In this document: positions 8,658-17,396 of the stretch, piece by piece
Layout of the letters: each line of letters opens with the position of its first letter
Position numbering within the stretch: the first letter of the stretch is position 1
Source: Melghirimyces algeriensis
Lineage (GTDB): Bacteria; Bacillota; Bacilli; Thermoactinomycetales; DSM-45169
Assembly (NCBI RefSeq): GCF_900182565.1
Contig: NZ_FXTI01000004.1
Span: 124,001-188,000 of the forward strand
Direction of reading: 5' to 3'
DNA length: 64,000 nucleotides
Notes under the pieces: model-generated
The model's input: only the letters and a program-made list of their open reading frames with translations
Told to the model about the DNA's origin: nothing
Databases searched by the model: none
Made by a program: the position numbers and the translations under genes

Positions 8658-9659
8658 ATGCAACCGATGCCTCAGAAAAACGGGATGTTGAAATCTGAAA
8701 CGAAACCTCCTCGCTTTTCAGGGGATTTTGTATGGAAATTTATCGGAGCATTTTTTGCCTCAGCGATCATGTGGACGGAGAAGGTCGGCATTTTGCTGCG
8801 TTATGGTGCTGCATTGCTGACAATATTGTTTATTACACCCGTATTGAGCGGGGATTTCCGTCTAGTTTGGCGGGATGCTCCTTTGGTGGCATTGATGTAC
8901 TTGGCTTTGGTTACTGTGATTTTGGCACAGTCTGCTGCCAAAAAGGTGAGCCAACCGGATTCTTACTTTTACAGCACGTTCGGTGAATATATCTTTAACA
9001 GAAAACAATATGAGGAAAGAGAAAAATGGGCAGAAGAAAGAGCAAATGCAGGAGATGAAAAATGGAACAAGCAGATTGCCCAGCTAGAAGAACGCTTAAA
9101 TCAGTCAGAGATGAAAAAGAGGAATTTGCAAAGGCAGCTGAAGCAAGTGGCAGAGAAGTATGAGAGTTCGGTTCACCTTGCGGCTCAAGTGAGAGCGGAA
9201 GTACACCTTTATGAAGTAATATTGCATGGGGATCCATCTGTCAACCCGGATCTTTTGATGGAGCGGCTTTTAAAAGAATTGGACCTCGCCTGTTTGGCGG
9301 TTGCCTGTTATCGGTCAGAGAAGGAAGGACTCAGTCTCTTGGGATCAGCTGGAGCAGAGTTTGTGGCCTTTTTCGATCAAAAGCAAGATCAAGGTTGTCC
9401 TGAGGTGGAGAGCTGGACGACCGGTGCCGACATCGTTTCCCAGAATGATGCATACCCATATGAATATATGGTAACCACCGTCTTACAGAGAAAGCTATTT
9501 GTTCTGGTATTTCGCCTCGATATGACCGATTTGGGCAAAGCCACCTCAATGCTGTATGATATAATAGTAGAAAATAAACACCTTCTCATGATTGTTTCTC
9601 GTATTCTAAACACCAGCCAGCAACAATTCCCGATGAAAGGAAGTGTTGCCGATGATTGA
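8658..9659 (+). CDS. Membrane protein with coiled coil, unknown function
   Basis: About 333 aa. Three hydrophobic segments lie in the first ~95 residues. A charged helix rich in Glu, Lys, Arg and Gln follows (about 110-175) and should form a coiled coil. The C-terminal ~160 residues are mixed alpha/beta (ELDLACLAVACYRSEKEG and MYDIIVE-like helices) and could be a GAF-like sensor domain, although I cannot confirm that. The start is uncertain: ATG 8658 follows GGGGAG at only 3 nt, and ATG 8667 is an alternative. It overlaps the next small gene by 8 nt. The family is not recognised. Confidence 0.6.
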   Translation: MQPMPQKNGMLKSETKPPRFSGDFVWKFIGAFFASAIMWTEKVGILLRYGAALLTILFITPVLSGDFRLVWRDAPLVALMYLALVTVILAQSAAKKVSQPDSYFYSTFGEYIFNRKQYEEREKWAEERANAGDEKWNKQIAQLEERLNQSEMKKRNLQRQLKQVAEKYESSVHLAAQVRAEVHLYEVILHGDPSVNPDLLMERLLKELDLACLAVACYRSEKEGLSLLGSAGAEFVAFFDQKQDQGCPEVESWTTGADIVSQNDAYPYEYMVTTVLQRKLFVLVFRLDMTDLGKATSMLYDIIVENKHLLMIVSRILNTSQQQFPMKGSVADD

Positions 9660-9819
9660 AAAACTGGCTGATCATGAACCGATTAATGCCAAGGGAAAGT
9701 TTAAAAAAAGGAGCCGAATGGATACCAAGAGCGCCTGGACCCCTGAGTCGATTGACACCAAAGTGGAACAGGCAGTGAAGAGTCATAACAAAGAGCGATC
9801 CCGTAAAGAGATCGTTTGA
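9652..9819 (+). CDS. 55-aa basic small protein, unknown function
   Basis: A short frame whose ATG overlaps the last codons of the upstream membrane-protein gene, with AAAGGA 10 nt upstream. The product is hydrophilic and basic (14 Lys/Arg in 55 residues) and has no Cys. The overlap suggests translational coupling to the membrane protein. No family is recognised. Confidence 0.45.
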   Translation: MIEKLADHEPINAKGKFKKRSRMDTKSAWTPESIDTKVEQAVKSHNKERSRKEIV

Positions 9820-9903
9820 GGTTGTTCCTGACTTTCCCCACTCCAGGGAAGGTTTTTCTTTTCAATTGACGTGTTATGTTAAGTCCTGGGAGGGATTTCT
9901 GTT

Positions 9904-10323
9904 TTGAAATCGTTGGATATGACCGAGTTGTTACTCGAAACATATAAATTGGCTGACCAAATCAAGGAATCGAAGGAAGTAAAACGTTACCTGGATCTGA
10001 AAAGAGAGATTCACGATGATCAAGAGGCTCAGCGTTTAATCAAGGAGTTTCAGCGAAAAAAAGAAATGTTTGAGGAGTGTCAGCGCTTTGGACACTTCCA
10101 TCCGGAGTATCACAAAGCAAAACAAGAGGCAGAGGATTGGTTAACCAAAATGAAGGGAAACCCCAAAATAAGGGAATATATGGAGTTGGAGGAACGGCTT
10201 GACTTTATTTTGGGCGAAGTGAGTCGCACCATCGCCAGAACCGTTTCCAGCTCCATTAAGGTGCCGGTGAACGATTCCAAAGAGTTGAAAATGCCAAACC
10301 GCAATCGACGCAAGAGTCATTGA
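9904..10323 (+). CDS. ylbF: YlbF/YmcA family protein
   Basis: A 139-aa, almost entirely helical protein with the YlbF pattern: an N-terminal LETYKLADQIKESKEVKRYL, a middle IHDDQEAQRLIKEFQRKKE and a C-terminal LEERLDFILGEVSRTIA. In B. subtilis YlbF acts with YmcA and YaaT as a regulator of RNase Y and of development (sporulation, competence, biofilm). The start is TTG 9904 behind GGGAGGG. Its 3' end overlaps the convergent gene at 10317-10634 by 7 nt. ylbG lies 530 bp downstream. Confidence 0.85.
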   Translation: MKSLDMTELLLETYKLADQIKESKEVKRYLDLKREIHDDQEAQRLIKEFQRKKEMFEECQRFGHFHPEYHKAKQEAEDWLTKMKGNPKIREYMELEERLDFILGEVSRTIARTVSSSIKVPVNDSKELKMPNRNRRKSH

Positions 10324-10634
10324 GAAGACAATAGGATACAGTTGGGACATTGGTTTCCGCAACAAAAACTTTTTTTGGATGGTACCCGAAAGTGGAAACG
10401 ATAAACCCATCGATCTTTGCTTTGACGCACAAAGCGACATTCGAATGTGAAATCGGTATCTTGAATGAGGGGTTGCGCGGCTTCTTGAATCATCTGGGAG
10501 AGGTTGACGGATTGATTTTTATTTTCGGTTGAAATATACAAGAACCGCGTTCCCGCATAAGTCCGGGATTCAACATCGCTCAAACCACTGCGACGGAGCT
10601 GTTGTACGAATTGATTTGTCAAGGTGTCAAACAC
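10317..10634 (-). CDS. 105-aa protein with C-terminal CCGNQCPNC motif
   Basis: Not recognised by name. The first ~80 residues look like a small alpha/beta fold; the C-terminus carries CCGNQCPNCILLSSQ, four cysteines in a compact, probably metal-binding, arrangement. The start is GTG 10634, because GGAGG lies 8 nt upstream; an earlier GTG at 10643 overlaps the RBS. The gene is antisense between ylbF and ylbG and has an SD good enough to call it real. Function unknown. Confidence 0.65.
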   Translation of the reverse strand: MFDTLTNQFVQQLRRSGLSDVESRTYAGTRFLYISTENKNQSVNLSQMIQEAAQPLIQDTDFTFECRFVRQSKDRWVYRFHFRVPSKKSFCCGNQCPNCILLSSQ

Positions 10635-10853
10635 GTTGCTCACCTCCTAGGGGGCATAGGGCCTACAGTGGCTCTGAGTGATGTTGTTTTGTTGGGTGGT
10701 AAGAGAAGTGTAACATGTTATCTCTTTATAGGCGACTTTTCTTCCCTCTCGCAAGTATAACGATTTTGTGCTATCATTTAGTTAAGTAAATATGACTTAG
10801 GTTCTATAAAGTATGAGAAGTGAAAATCACGTATAAAAAAGGAGATATCCTTT

Positions 10854-11114
10854 ATGGCTTTGGAGATCGCAGAACGGCTTGGTTTGGCTGTTTGGGTGAA
10901 GGATCTCAAGGCAGCTCGTTCTCTGGGACGCTTTGGGAACATCCATTATGTCTCCAAGCGGCTTAAATATGTATTTCTCTATGTGGATGGAAAAAAGGCC
11001 AATCAATTAATTTACCGAATTGAACGAATGCCTTTTGTAACTCGTGTAGATCGGTCGCTTCGTCGGGAATTGGCAACCGAGTTTCATAAACCAATGAATA
11101 CAACAAGTAATTAG
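10854..11114 (+). CDS. ylbG: YlbG family protein (DUF2129)
   Basis: 86 aa, the usual size for the family, with the characteristic GLAVWVKDLKAARSLGRFGN start and the following strand KYVFLYVD. The molecular role is unknown. The RBS AAAGGAGAT sits 9 nt before the ATG. It keeps company with ylbF, as in other Bacilli, although an opposite-strand gene now lies between them. Confidence 0.85.
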   Translation: MALEIAERLGLAVWVKDLKAARSLGRFGNIHYVSKRLKYVFLYVDGKKANQLIYRIERMPFVTRVDRSLRRELATEFHKPMNTTSN

Positions 11115-11228
11115 TTGTTCGATGTGCTGCCTGGTCATGTAACTGGGTGGTTTTTTTTACGGATTATACTTCGTTTTACGAAATATACGAGGGGAACTGG
11201 AGAAATCAGGAGGGAGTATTAACGCAAA

Positions 11229-12458
11229 ATGGAAATTTGGAGACGCAATCTTTACATTCTGATGGTTTCGCAATTTCTTGTAATGTGTGCAATGAGTATG
11301 ATCATTCCATTCCTCCCTCTTTATCTTCAGGAGATGGGCGTGACAGACCCAGATCAAACCCAACTGTGGTCCGGTTTGATTTTTGGTATCAACTTTTTGT
11401 CCGCTTTTTTAATGGCTCCAATATGGGGGAATTTGGCGGATAAAATGGGACGTAAGATTATGATTCTCCGATCAGGATATGGAATGACCATTGTCATTTT
11501 TTTAATGGGACTTGCTATCAGTCCCTTGCAGTTATTGTTCCTTCGTTTGCTCAATGGGACGATCTCCGGGTTCATTCCTGCATCGATCTCCCTGGTTGCT
11601 ACAAACACTCCAAAGGAGCGAGCGGGTTATGCTCTAGGAATGTTGCAGTCCGGTACAGTGGCCGGAAATATTATAGGGCCGTTTATCGGGGGATTGATGG
11701 CTGAAATTGTTGGATTTCGAACGATCTTTTTTCTGACCTCTTTAACGATTGGATTGGCTACTGTTGTGGTTAATCTTACAGTTAAAGAGGAAGCAAAACC
11801 TGATCCAGAGAAAAAGCAAAAGGGATTTATTGCAGATGGATCGGAAATCTTGCACCAAAAGGCATTGCCAATCCTTTTTTTGGTCGGTTTTATGCTTCAA
11901 TTCGCAATGGTGGCACCCATGCCGCAAATGTCCTTATTTGTATCGGATCTTGGTGCTCCAGGTGGGTACATTGCGTTCTTTGCCGGTTTGGTCTCAGCTG
12001 TCACCGGTCTAGCCAATATGCTGGCCTCTCCCTTGTTAGGGCGCTTGGGAGACAAGTTTGGATCCGAAAAGGTGTTGTTCTTTTCCATGCTGGGGGCATC
12101 TGTCTTTTTTATTCCCCATGCAGCAGTTTCTGCTGTTTGGCAGTTGCTGATCTTTCGTTTTCTATTGGGTCTCTGTGTGGGAGGATTGTTACCTTCTCTA
12201 AATACTTTGATCCGCAAAAATGCACCGATCGGGAAGGAAAGCACAGCATATGGCTACAGTACAAGTGCAGTTTTTTTGGGGAATATGCTCGGACCGATCA
12301 CGGGGGGAGTACTTTCCGGAATCATTGGAATTCGGGGATTATTCCTTTTGACAGCTTTTCTCTTGATTTGTGGAGCCTTTTTGCTCCGCCGCAGACTTCC
12401 GGACTCCCCTTCACAATTTCAAAGGCAATCGCATTCACAGAAAGTCGCTTCAAAGTGA
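11229..12458 (+). CDS. MFS multidrug-efflux-type transporter
   Basis: A 409-aa, 12-TM major facilitator. The signature between TM2 and TM3 is present (GNLADKMGRKIMIL), as is motif C-like sequence in TM5 (LGMLQSGTVAGNIIGPFIGG), the antiporter motif of drug exporters. A second GRLGDKFGSEKVL lies in the C-terminal half. This places it in the drug:H+ antiporter group resembling Bacillus multidrug exporters; substrate not predictable. AGGAGGG lies about 14 nt before the ATG, a little far, so the exact start is not certain. Confidence 0.85.
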   Translation: MEIWRRNLYILMVSQFLVMCAMSMIIPFLPLYLQEMGVTDPDQTQLWSGLIFGINFLSAFLMAPIWGNLADKMGRKIMILRSGYGMTIVIFLMGLAISPLQLLFLRLLNGTISGFIPASISLVATNTPKERAGYALGMLQSGTVAGNIIGPFIGGLMAEIVGFRTIFFLTSLTIGLATVVVNLTVKEEAKPDPEKKQKGFIADGSEILHQKALPILFLVGFMLQFAMVAPMPQMSLFVSDLGAPGGYIAFFAGLVSAVTGLANMLASPLLGRLGDKFGSEKVLFFSMLGASVFFIPHAAVSAVWQLLIFRFLLGLCVGGLLPSLNTLIRKNAPIGKESTAYGYSTSAVFLGNMLGPITGGVLSGIIGIRGLFLLTAFLLICGAFLLRRRLPDSPSQFQRQSHSQKVASK

Positions 12459-12589
12459 TGCGAGTGTCCGTATTGGCAGGTTCATTTTCCGCTTGAGACC
12501 AGGTGATTTGTCCCATTTGGAAACGAAGAAGCCAACATAGGATATAAAAGACCTGTGTTTTTACTTGGATAAAACAGGAGGGTATTTCT

Positions 12590-12880
12590 ATGCTCGGCTT
12601 TTTTCTTGGCAAGATGTTAGGAGGGTTTGGTAAAAGGGGCCTTGGTGGACCGAAACCAAAAAGGTTGAAAGGTCCCAAAGGAATTGGTGGTCCTGGCCTG
12701 GGTGGACCACCTCCACCACCGCCTCCCGGTCCTGGTCCCGCTGGATTTGGTCCCGGCCCCGGTCCTGGTCCCGGATTTGCTCCTGGCCCCGATCCTGAAT
12801 ATGGTCCCGGTCCCGGATTTGGTCCGGGTCCTGAATTTGGCCCCGGTCCCGGATTTGGTCCTGGCCCCGATGATTTCTAG
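12590..12880 (+). CDS. Gly-Pro repeat low-complexity protein
   Basis: 96 aa. A short hydrophobic N-terminus (MLGFFLGKMLGGFGK) and a basic linker lead into a poly-Pro block and then tandem GPGPxFGPGP units with Phe, Glu, Asp or Tyr at the variable positions, ending in DDF. An AGGAGGG RBS precedes the ATG, and a clear terminator follows. Composition resembles surface or coat-associated structural proteins, but I recognise no named family. Confidence 0.65.
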   Translation: MLGFFLGKMLGGFGKRGLGGPKPKRLKGPKGIGGPGLGGPPPPPPPGPGPAGFGPGPGPGPGFAPGPDPEYGPGPGFGPGPEFGPGPGFGPGPDDF

Positions 12881-12899
12881 CGCATCCCGGTTTTTCTTT

Positions 12900-12926
12900 C
12901 AGCCCCCAACAGGGGCTGATTTTTGT
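12900..12926 (+). terminator. Intrinsic terminator after the Gly-Pro protein
   Basis: A GC-rich 7-bp stem (CAGCCCC with GGGGCTG) with a short loop, followed by ATTTTTG. Confidence 0.85.
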
Positions 12927-13008
12927 TTTATGGAAAATACTTCTGGAAGAAGGTGCTTTTTCATCGTAAAATAATAATACAGCCTATAGAATTGAGGAGC
13001 GGATTACA

Positions 13009-13602
13009 TTGGGCTTGTTTGATGATCTGAAACACAAATTTGAAAAAGGCATTGAAAGTACAGGCCATCAATCAAAGAAAATGTTGGATATCAGTCGGAT
13101 TAAGTTTATGGTTCGGAATGAGAAAGAAAAGGAAGAGGCACTTTATTACAAGCTGGGAAAAGAAATTTTTCGTTATTGGGATCGAAAAGGAGATCTGGAA
13201 TTGACGGATCTCACCCGTGCTACATTACAACATATTCAGGATGTTCGGAGAAAAATTGTTGAACTGGAAGAGACTGTGGAAAAGCTGAAACAACAACATG
13301 CTCCCGTACAGGAAAAAAAGGAGAACTCACAATCGATTCCAGCTCCCGACAATCGGAGTCAACCGGAAGCATCCGAGGAAAAGCGTTTGAAAAAAGAACC
13401 GGTCCGAATGGAAAAGAAAAACACCCACACGGCTTCCCAAACAGATCAAACAAACCATCAATCCACGCATACTTCCACACCGGAACTCTCCGAAAATTGG
13501 GCGGAAGGAAAGGCGTTTTTTGTCTGTCCGCACTGCGGGGACCGCATTGAAGAAACAACGATAATCTGTTCCCATTGTCACAAACATATCTACGAAGATT
13601 GA
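13009..13602 (+). CDS. Coiled-coil protein with C-terminal zinc ribbon
   Basis: 197 aa. The N-terminal ~95 residues are helical (FEKGIESTGHQSKK and a coiled-coil segment VRRKIVELEETVEKLKQQ). A disordered, Gln/Ser/Thr-rich linker follows, and the C-terminus carries two CxxC knuckles, CPHCG and CSHCH, forming a zinc ribbon. The start is TTG 13009 behind GAGGAG. It lies upstream of minD-minE but is separated by 300 bp. Function unknown. Confidence 0.7.
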   Translation: MGLFDDLKHKFEKGIESTGHQSKKMLDISRIKFMVRNEKEKEEALYYKLGKEIFRYWDRKGDLELTDLTRATLQHIQDVRRKIVELEETVEKLKQQHAPVQEKKENSQSIPAPDNRSQPEASEEKRLKKEPVRMEKKNTHTASQTDQTNHQSTHTSTPELSENWAEGKAFFVCPHCGDRIEETTIICSHCHKHIYED

Positions 13603-13909
13603 GGTTTTTAACGAAGATGAACAGCAAAATACGTCGAATGATAAGTGATTTTGATGATAAATAGGGGATTTTATCCAATCCCTTCAGTTATGAAGTGGAT
13701 TTTGATACAATAAAAGGGAAACATGTTATAGAATGTCAATAGAGAGCGTTAAATGTTAAAAATTTCAGCGATCATTCCATAATGATCAAAAAGATCCCGG
13801 GTTCTTTGTATATACATAAAAGACAGATGAAGCTGGGTTCGATTTTTTTCTTTCGGGATCCCTGTAAGCTGTTTTATGTAGACAGGCATTGGGAAAGGGG
13901 TAACGAGTT
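13603..13909. other. Intergenic region upstream of minD
   Basis: 307 bp, AT-rich, with no supported reading frame. It must hold the promoter of minD-minE, but I cannot choose a convincing -35/-10 pair. No terminator for the upstream gene is clear. Confidence 0.4.
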
Positions 13910-14710
13910 ATGAAGCATGATTCCGTGGCGATTACGGTGACAAGTGGTAAAGGCGGTGTGGGGAAATCCACGACAGTGGCATCCGTTGGCCTTGCTCTGG
14001 CAAAGCTGGGCAGAAAGGTATGCGTGATGGATACCGATATTGGTCTTAGGAAGTTGGATTTGATGTTGGGGTTGGAGAATCGGATTGTTTATGATTTGGT
14101 CGATGTGGTGGAAGGAACCAGCAAACTCCGACAATCCCTTGTTCGACATAAGGAATTTGAACATCTGGCATTGTTGCCGGCTGCTCAAACACGGTACAAG
14201 GAAGAGATCACTCCGGAACAGGTGAAACAGATTGTGGATGAATTGCGCCATGAGTTTGAATTTATTCTGATTGATTCTCCTGCCGGGATTGAGGGAGGAT
14301 TTAGAAATGCCATTGCACCAGCAGACAGAGCTGTATTGGTGGTTAATCCAGAAATTCCTTCTGTCCGGGATTCAGATCGGGTAATCGGATTGCTGGAATC
14401 TGCCAATTTGGACAAGATTGATCTGGTTGTGAACCGAGTCCAACCAGGAATGGTAAGAGATGGAGATATGCTAAGCGTGGAACGCGTTCAAAATCACCTA
14501 GCGATCAATTTGCTGGGAATTGTACCTGAGGATCGGCGAATTGTCCGTTCCTCCAACACAGGTGAGCCGGTGGTATTGGATGATAAATCAATGGCTGGAT
14601 GCGCATTTAACAATATTGCCCGTCGACTGAATGGAGAAAGAGTTCCTTTTTTAGAATTGGAGGAGCCAAGCCTTATTCATCGGATCAAACGGATTTTCCA
14701 TATCGCCTAA
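13910..14710 (+). CDS. minD: Septum site-determining protein MinD
   Basis: A 266-aa ParA/MinD-type ATPase. The deviant Walker A GKGGVGKST occupies residues 13-21, followed by MDTDIGLRKLDLMLGLENR and the FILIDSPAGIE motif, all typical of MinD rather than ParA. The extreme C-terminus LIHRIKRIFHIA is the amphipathic membrane-targeting helix. MinD binds the membrane in its ATP form and places the division site. minE follows 20 nt downstream, and no minC is adjacent, which is unusual for Bacilli, where MinD normally works with DivIVA and MinJ. Confidence 0.92.
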   Translation: MKHDSVAITVTSGKGGVGKSTTVASVGLALAKLGRKVCVMDTDIGLRKLDLMLGLENRIVYDLVDVVEGTSKLRQSLVRHKEFEHLALLPAAQTRYKEEITPEQVKQIVDELRHEFEFILIDSPAGIEGGFRNAIAPADRAVLVVNPEIPSVRDSDRVIGLLESANLDKIDLVVNRVQPGMVRDGDMLSVERVQNHLAINLLGIVPEDRRIVRSSNTGEPVVLDDKSMAGCAFNNIARRLNGERVPFLELEEPSLIHRIKRIFHIA

Positions 14711-14730
14711 GAGCTGACGAGGTGAAAAAA

Positions 14731-14994
14731 GTGGCTTTTTTGAACATGTTTAATAAAGAAAAAGAGAGACCGACAGCTGCGACAGCGGATGATCGTTTAT
14801 CTTTGGTGCTTAGCTACCAACGATCCGATATTGATGAGCGTAAATTAAAGAAGTTTCAGAGCCGTCTGGTTGAATTGTGCGATGAATTTGGCTATGACGT
14901 GGTTGGACAAGTGGAAATTCGTCCTCAATCCAGGGATTGGGATAATATGACAGTTTTAAATGCAAGCATCCCGGTTCGCCTGCGTGGAAAATGA
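14731..14994 (+). CDS. minE: Cell division topological specificity factor MinE
   Basis: 87 aa. After a short amphipathic start (AFLNMFNKE) comes the MinD-stimulating segment DDRLSLVLSYQRSD, then the topological-specificity domain ending in LNASIPVR, close to the MinE consensus. MinE stimulates MinD ATPase activity and drives pole-to-pole patterning. The start GTG 14731 is preferred because GAGGTG lies 6 nt upstream; GTG 14722 is possible but forms part of that SD. It is co-directional with minD. Confidence 0.8.
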   Translation: MAFLNMFNKEKERPTAATADDRLSLVLSYQRSDIDERKLKKFQSRLVELCDEFGYDVVGQVEIRPQSRDWDNMTVLNASIPVRLRGK

Positions 14995-15104
14995 GGCTGA
15001 AATCGACCATGGTTTTCGATTTTGATTTTTAGGGTATAAATAAGCATGGTGTTTCAATATTTGCTCAAGCTCATTTCCATTGTTGGGAAAGAGGTGTAAA
15101 TTCT

Positions 15105-15266
15105 TTGAAAAATCAATTGCAAGAAATCAAAGATAAGTATCGCCTAAAGCAAGAAGAGTATAAGGAGGCAGTGGAGAGGCACGAGTTTTTGGAGCAAATT
15201 CGAATCAAGGAAGAACTGGAAAGCTTACGTGTAGAATGGAACCAACTAATGAAAAATACAGGATGA
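15105..15266 (+). CDS. 53-aa charged helical small protein
   Basis: A short frame starting TTG 15105 with AAAGAGGTG 8-9 nt upstream. The product is one continuous highly charged helix rich in Glu, Lys and Gln, suggesting a coiled coil. It is followed by a clear terminator, which supports it being a real transcription unit. No family is recognised. Confidence 0.6.
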   Translation: MKNQLQEIKDKYRLKQEEYKEAVERHEFLEQIRIKEELESLRVEWNQLMKNTG

Positions 15267-15277
15267 TACAATGTATG

Positions 15278-15297
15278 GCGCCACTTGGCGCTTTTTT
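15278..15297 (+). terminator. Intrinsic terminator
   Basis: A GCGCC/GGCGC stem with a 4-nt loop followed by TTTTTTA, just after the 53-aa gene. Confidence 0.8.
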
Positions 15298-15407
15298 ATT
15301 TATTTTGTTGTCCATTATAAGGAAAGAGCATTCCAGAAATTCACTTGAATGTACCCAGCCAAATCAAAGCATGATAAGAGTACCATCCATAAGGAGGTGA
15401 AACGAGA

Positions 15408-15626
15408 ATGCAACAACAACAACAGCAACGTGAGCGTAACACCAACCAACTGCTGGTTGCCGGTGCGTCTCAAGCTTTGGATCAAATGAAGTATGAGATT
15501 TCTTCCGAATTTGGTGTACAACTGGGTCCTGACACCACTTCCCGTGCCAATGGTTCTGTTGGTGGAGAAATCACAAAACGTTTGGTTTCCATGGCTGAAC
15601 AACAACTGAGCGGTGGCATGCAGTAA
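15408..15626 (+). CDS. Alpha/beta-type small acid-soluble spore protein
   Basis: 72 aa. A Gln-rich start leads to the conserved NQLLVAGASQALDQMKYEIS segment, then SEFGVQLG, NGSVGGEITKRLV and a Gln/Gly tail, which is the full SASP alpha/beta pattern. These proteins coat and protect DNA in the dormant spore and are cut by the GPR protease within the YEISSEFGV stretch during germination. An AAGGAGG RBS is present. Expression under sigma-G in the forespore is expected from the family; the sequence itself was not checked for a sigma-G promoter. Confidence 0.95.
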   Translation: MQQQQQQRERNTNQLLVAGASQALDQMKYEISSEFGVQLGPDTTSRANGSVGGEITKRLVSMAEQQLSGGMQ

Positions 15627-15649
15627 TCAAGTGAATAACTGGTTACCTG

Positions 15650-15674
15650 GACAGCGGTTTTCCGCTGTCCTTTT
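15650..15674 (+). terminator. Intrinsic terminator of the SASP gene
   Basis: A perfect 9-bp stem (GGACAGCGG with CCGCTGTCC) and a TTT loop, followed by TTTTA. Confidence 0.9.
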
Positions 15675-15754
15675 ACATATAAAGAAAGGATCTAAAGCTT
15701 TTTTATCGAAATATTTGCATTAGATATTCATATTTCCTAATTGAGAGGATGTGA

Positions 15755-17335
15755 TTGGATATGGAAATACCTGAATATTATAACATGTCTCAAGATGTGG
15801 ACCGGCATGCAACCAATCCTCGTAAAGTAGCCGTTCGTTGGGAGAATGACCAAGGTGAGCAGCGTGAAGTAACTTACCGGGAGTTGAAAACCGCTTCAGA
15901 TCGGATGGCTCAGGGATTTCTTCAAAAAGGGTTGAGAAAAGGGGATCGGATCATGATCCTTCTCCCTCGCATTCCCGAAGCTTATATAGTTTATTTGGCC
16001 GCTCTAAAAGCGGGGCTTATTGTTTTACCCGGATCTGAAATGCTTCAACCAGGGGACATTACTTATCGTATCCAGCATGCAGAAGTCAAGGCGGTGGTTT
16101 TTGACGGTTCTTTACAAGATCGGGTTGAGAAAGCGGTATTGGATTGTTCTTCTTTACAGTGGGGATGGATTCATGGGCAAAAAACGGAGCGCTGGGAATC
16201 TCTTTCTAGACTTGGTGAAAAGGCTGAAAAGATCGCTCTTCCTCAAACCCGAAGCGATGATATTGCCTTTATTTCCTATACATCGGGAACAACAGGAGGT
16301 CCAAAAGGAGTGATTCATCATCACAGTTGGGCCATTCCCCACCAAAAAGTAGCAGCACGTGAGTGGATGGATATTCAAACAGAAGATACCGTTTGGGCTA
16401 CCGCCGGGCCGGGGTGGGCGAAATGGGTGTGGAGTCCGTTTATTTCCACATTGGGAAGTGGTGCAACATCACTGGTGTTTCATGGTCGGTTTAATGCCCG
16501 GCGATATCTTGAAATCATGGAAACGTATCATGTAAATGTACTTTGTTGTACTCCTACAGAATACAGATTGATGGCAAAAGTGGAGAATCTGGAGGATTAC
16601 AAACTGTATTCTCTTCGCAGTGCTGTCAGTGCAGGGGAACCCTTAAACCGGGAAGTGATTGATACGTTTCGCAAATATTTTGGTGTAACGGTCAGAGACG
16701 GGTATGGTCAAACCGAAAACACATTGCTGGTTGGAACAATGAAGGATATGAAAGTAAAACCGGGGTCGATGGGAAAACCTACTCCTGGAAACCGGGTGAT
16801 TCTGGTTGATCCCGAAGGTCATCCTGTCCCGGAAGGTGTTGTGGGGGATATAGCTGTTCACCGAGACTCTCCGGCCCTCTTTAAGGGGTACTATCGGGAC
16901 GAAACCCGTACGGCGAATACGTTTCGCGGTGAATGGTATATAACGGGGGATCAAGCACGTCGCGATGAGGACGGTTATTTCTTTTTTGAAGGAAGGGCCG
17001 ATGATATTATTATTAGCTCAGGTTATACAATCGGTCCGTTTGAAGTGGAAGATGCTCTTGTCAAACATCCTTCTGTACAGGAGTGTGCAGTTGTGGCAAG
17101 TCCCGATCCCATCCGGGGAGAGGTTGTGAAAGCGTTTGTCGTTTTAAAAGATGGAAAAACAGGTTCAAAAGATTTGGTAAAGGAACTTCAGGAACATGTG
17201 AAAAATGAAACAGCGCCATACAAATATCCACGGAAACTGGAATTTGTACAGACTCTCCCCAAAACGATGAGTGGAAAAATCCGCAGAGTGGAGTTGAGAC
17301 AGCAAGAGTTGAAACAGAAGAAAGGGAATCCTTGA
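15755..17335 (+). CDS. AMP-binding acyl-CoA synthetase (medium-chain/branched-chain type)
   Basis: 526 aa, an adenylate-forming enzyme. The P-loop-like motif YTSGTTGGPKG lies near residue 174, the A5 motif YGQTE near 320, the A7 motif GEWYITGD near 392, and the C-terminal catalytic lysine motif (TMSGKIRR) near 508. Overall it resembles the acetyl-CoA synthetase-like MACS group, including Bacillus YtcI/MbcS, which activates branched short-chain fatty acids; the exact substrate cannot be read from sequence. The start is TTG 15755 with GAGAGG 6 nt upstream, or ATG 15761. Confidence 0.85.
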   Translation: MDMEIPEYYNMSQDVDRHATNPRKVAVRWENDQGEQREVTYRELKTASDRMAQGFLQKGLRKGDRIMILLPRIPEAYIVYLAALKAGLIVLPGSEMLQPGDITYRIQHAEVKAVVFDGSLQDRVEKAVLDCSSLQWGWIHGQKTERWESLSRLGEKAEKIALPQTRSDDIAFISYTSGTTGGPKGVIHHHSWAIPHQKVAAREWMDIQTEDTVWATAGPGWAKWVWSPFISTLGSGATSLVFHGRFNARRYLEIMETYHVNVLCCTPTEYRLMAKVENLEDYKLYSLRSAVSAGEPLNREVIDTFRKYFGVTVRDGYGQTENTLLVGTMKDMKVKPGSMGKPTPGNRVILVDPEGHPVPEGVVGDIAVHRDSPALFKGYYRDETRTANTFRGEWYITGDQARRDEDGYFFFEGRADDIIISSGYTIGPFEVEDALVKHPSVQECAVVASPDPIRGEVVKAFVVLKDGKTGSKDLVKELQEHVKNETAPYKYPRKLEFVQTLPKTMSGKIRRVELRQQELKQKKGNP

Positions 17336-17396
17336 ATGCTACCTGTTCAATGGGGTATAATCTGGGGGAATCGCTGAGAAGGAGCCGACGAAGCAG

